30,341 nucleotides of DNA, taken from Zancudomyces culisetae (taxonomy: Eukaryota; Kickxellomycota; Harpellomycetes; Harpellales; Legeriomycetaceae). The notes beneath the pieces are model-generated. The model was not told the DNA's origin. It ran no database searches and was given only the letters and a program-made list of their open reading frames with translations. The DNA is taken from positions 1-30,341 of the forward strand of contig LSSK01000278.1 of assembly GCA_001969505.1 (NCBI GenBank), read 5' to 3'. Both the position numbers and the translations under genes were made by a program. Of the stretch, positions 28,347 to 30,341 are shown one piece after another (the stretch's first letter is position 1; every line of letters begins with the position of its first letter).

Positions 28347-30341
28347 TTTAAAACCATGGGTTAGTTCAAGCAATTTAGTTATTCCTTCTTCCCTCTATGT
28401 ACGTTTTTATTTTGTTTTGTTTTCAGTAGTGTATCTATGTTGCCCCTTTTCAATAAATGTGGCTCATTAACTTTTGTCCCAGAGACAAAATATCTCGAAA
28501 TGCAAAGTAAACGTTGAAATAGAAAAAGAGCTGTTCGCATCTATCTCCTCTACAAAGAGCTTTTTTGGTGTAGTTTAGCGACTAACTTTCGGCCAATAAA
28601 AATTACCAGACTTCTTGATGTTGTCAAGGTTCTGTCTACTCTACTACCATTGGTTTTGGATAAATGATCTATTAATGATTTTATAATCTCTTATGAACAC
28701 AACTACGCATAGCCCAACGATTGAAACAAGTATCGTATCTTGATTTAGTCAATACTAACCCTGAATCGTCTGAAGCAACAATCAGTGACAATAAAAAAAT
28801 TCAAAAGTGTTTTCATGGGGCATATCCATAGTTGTAAAATAAAAATATACAAATTACTATTTGATGCTTATAGTTACAAATGGTTTTTCTAATGATAAGA
28901 TGTAGTGGTAAAATCGACTCTTTGAAGATGGGAGTGGGGGGGGGGGTACAAAGTACTGGTTTAATTTTCACCCTGTACTGGGAAGAGAGAGGTGCCAAAA
29001 TACTACCCTGAGCCAAACTCAAACACAGTGAGGTTCTTGGATAGAATCTGCCAAGCCATGGTAGTTATCTTGAATCGATTTAAGAGGGAGCCGACTTCCT
29101 TGAACTAATACTCGGTGAGTATGGAATCTCTAGAGGGACGGAGAGAAGTTGGTTAGATATTATGTAGAATTCCCTTTTTAGCATTTTATGATATTTACTT
29201 GACTATATAAAGCAAAAAAAGTAGCATCATATTTATTGCGTGGTACCCAAACAGGACGAATCAAATCGGTATTTCTCTTAGTTTCTCATTGTCCACCAAT
29301 AGTGGGTGATATTTAATATGCCATGGTTAAATACAATGTAGAAAAAAGCAATATGGATTCCCAAAGTTGCGATTTGGATACCTCTAAATTGCTTGCTTTA
29401 TCTGCTAACAATACTTGACACTTGATGTTATTTTGAGTTCTAAAATAACTGACGAAACCAAATGGATTAGAAATCTCATATATTAGGTAAGTTGAGTATC
29501 CTCAATATTAGATATATTGTGTATTGTGATAATTTTATGATTTATTTTAAAACATAAATCTAATATTACCACCATATATTTTAAACAAGAAACTTTGCCT
29601 TATTAAAGGCTTAAAAAATTGGAATTACTTGCCGCTTATTATAATACCCTACTCCCCAAGTTTTGTTAGAAAAATCAGATGCTTTCATTAGAGCAAGGGG
29701 AAGCCTCAGAAATAGACACTTTAAGTTCTGAATTAAATTTAGTACACTATTTACTAACCCACCAGTATCAGTACCATCCTCTACTCAAAAAATAGTGGAA
29801 ATAGGGTGGGGGGGATAACATGTTATGAATGTTCATAGAAATGAAACTTGTTTGCAACTTTTCAAAGAGCACCTGATGGACAGAACATAACTTTTTTTAA
29901 TGCTGTTTCTAAATATGAACTTTCTATTTTTAGAATAAGCATAAAAACTGTAAGTTGAAAATCTGGCAAGACAAAGAAAAAATTGAGATTAGGTAATACT
30001 TACAAAGCTATTTATATATCGGCTATGATGGTGTTGAATTTACCCAAAACAAAATGCTACATGCAACTGTATATTGACGACGATTAACTTGTTATAAAGA
30101 CACTGTTACATAGTGCTAGTGGTTAAAAAATTGAAAAGTCGTCACAAGAACGGTTAGAAACAATATATTACATAACTCGCTTCAGATTACATGCCAGATA
30201 GCCTAAATTTAGCACGATATCATTGTAACCAGGTTGTTTTTAATGCTCCTAAATTTAGAATACTCATACAGGGCTCTATTAAAAATACTACAGAACATCA
30301 CTTTAATAGAGTTTTAAGAACGTTATAGAAGAAAAAGCAGA
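28347..30341. other. 2 kb downstream of enolase with no confident gene
   Basis: Contains the enolase 3' UTR, a run of 11 G (28936-28946), a second G-rich tract (29803-29816) and AT-rich DNA. Short frames on both strands look protein-like (for example plus-strand 28518-28664 and 28697-28830) but are no longer than expected by chance, and none has a secure motif. No tRNA or snRNA signature was found. Confidence 0.45.
28452..28457 (+). terminator. Likely enolase poly(A) signal
   Basis: AATAAA about 105 nt after the stop codon, preceded by T-rich sequence with TAGTGTATCTATGT-type efficiency elements, typical of yeast 3' ends. Confidence 0.5.

Noticed and set aside
7167-28500. UGUANAUA Puf-binding sites in 3' UTRs of the window's genes
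   Set aside because: No exact site lies in the first few hundred bases after any stop codon; the PFK UTR has only a near match (TGTATATT).
28518-28664. Plus-strand fragment with TNFRPIKI, resembling a LINE reverse-transcriptase NxRPI block
   Set aside because: Only five residues match, no further reverse-transcriptase motifs follow, and the opposite strand looks equally protein-like.
29323-29493. Protein-like fragments followed by an AG|GTAAGT site downstream of enolase
   Set aside because: The frames are about 30 codons, in different phases, with no recognisable motif or acceptor.
1-30341. tRNA genes, including B-box-like GGTTCGA near 290 and 25753
   Set aside because: The flanking bases do not complete a B box, and no matching A box or cloverleaf was seen.

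Overview
The window looks like nuclear DNA of an ascomycete budding yeast. Three things point there. The 6-phosphofructokinase is the long Saccharomycotina type, 1033 aa, with a glyoxalase-fold N-terminal extension in front of two PFK halves. The introns use budding-yeast signals (GTATGT or GTAAGA donors, TACTAAT or ACTAAC branch sites, TAG acceptors). The DNA is AT-rich with tightly codon-biased glycolytic genes. The proteasome gene carries four introns, which suggests an early-diverging, intron-richer lineage rather than a Saccharomyces relative (inference). CTG codons fall at conserved Leu positions in enolase and the proteasome subunit, so the standard code is used and the CTG-Ser/Ala clades are unlikely.

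Layout, left to right. At the left edge is the start of a small two-exon gene on the minus strand, similar to the I9/PBI2 inhibitor of vacuolar proteinase B; it runs off the window. About 3.7 kb without a recognisable gene follows, then a Puf3/Pumilio RNA-binding protein (+). It converges on a five-exon proteasome alpha-6 (PRE5) gene (-) whose first coding exon is only the ATG. Upstream of PRE5 lies a homeodomain transcription factor (-) with long polyQ and Asn-Gln tracts. A 6.9 kb gene-free stretch separates it from a small secreted Ala/Glu/Pro-rich protein (-). Phosphofructokinase (-) follows, then 3.7 kb of gene-free DNA, enolase (+) with an intron in its 5' leader, and 2 kb with no confident gene.

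The genes do not form an operon-like system. The common threads are central glycolysis (PFK, enolase), protein turnover (PRE5, proteinase B inhibitor) and gene regulation (Puf3, homeodomain factor). The intergenic distances are unusually long for a yeast, and they hold microsatellites, several perfect palindromes and repeated C-rich pyrimidine tracts.

The observations most worth a second look are these. The enolase leader intron, if retained, would add in frame a 28-residue basic, acid-free N-terminus resembling a mitochondrial presequence. The 6.9 kb stretch upstream of the homeodomain gene contains a repeated ACCGGTGACAAA module. A 26 bp perfect palindrome lies between the secreted-protein and PFK genes. 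A patch with weak Ty1/copia-like motifs lies near 17.6-18.3 kb.
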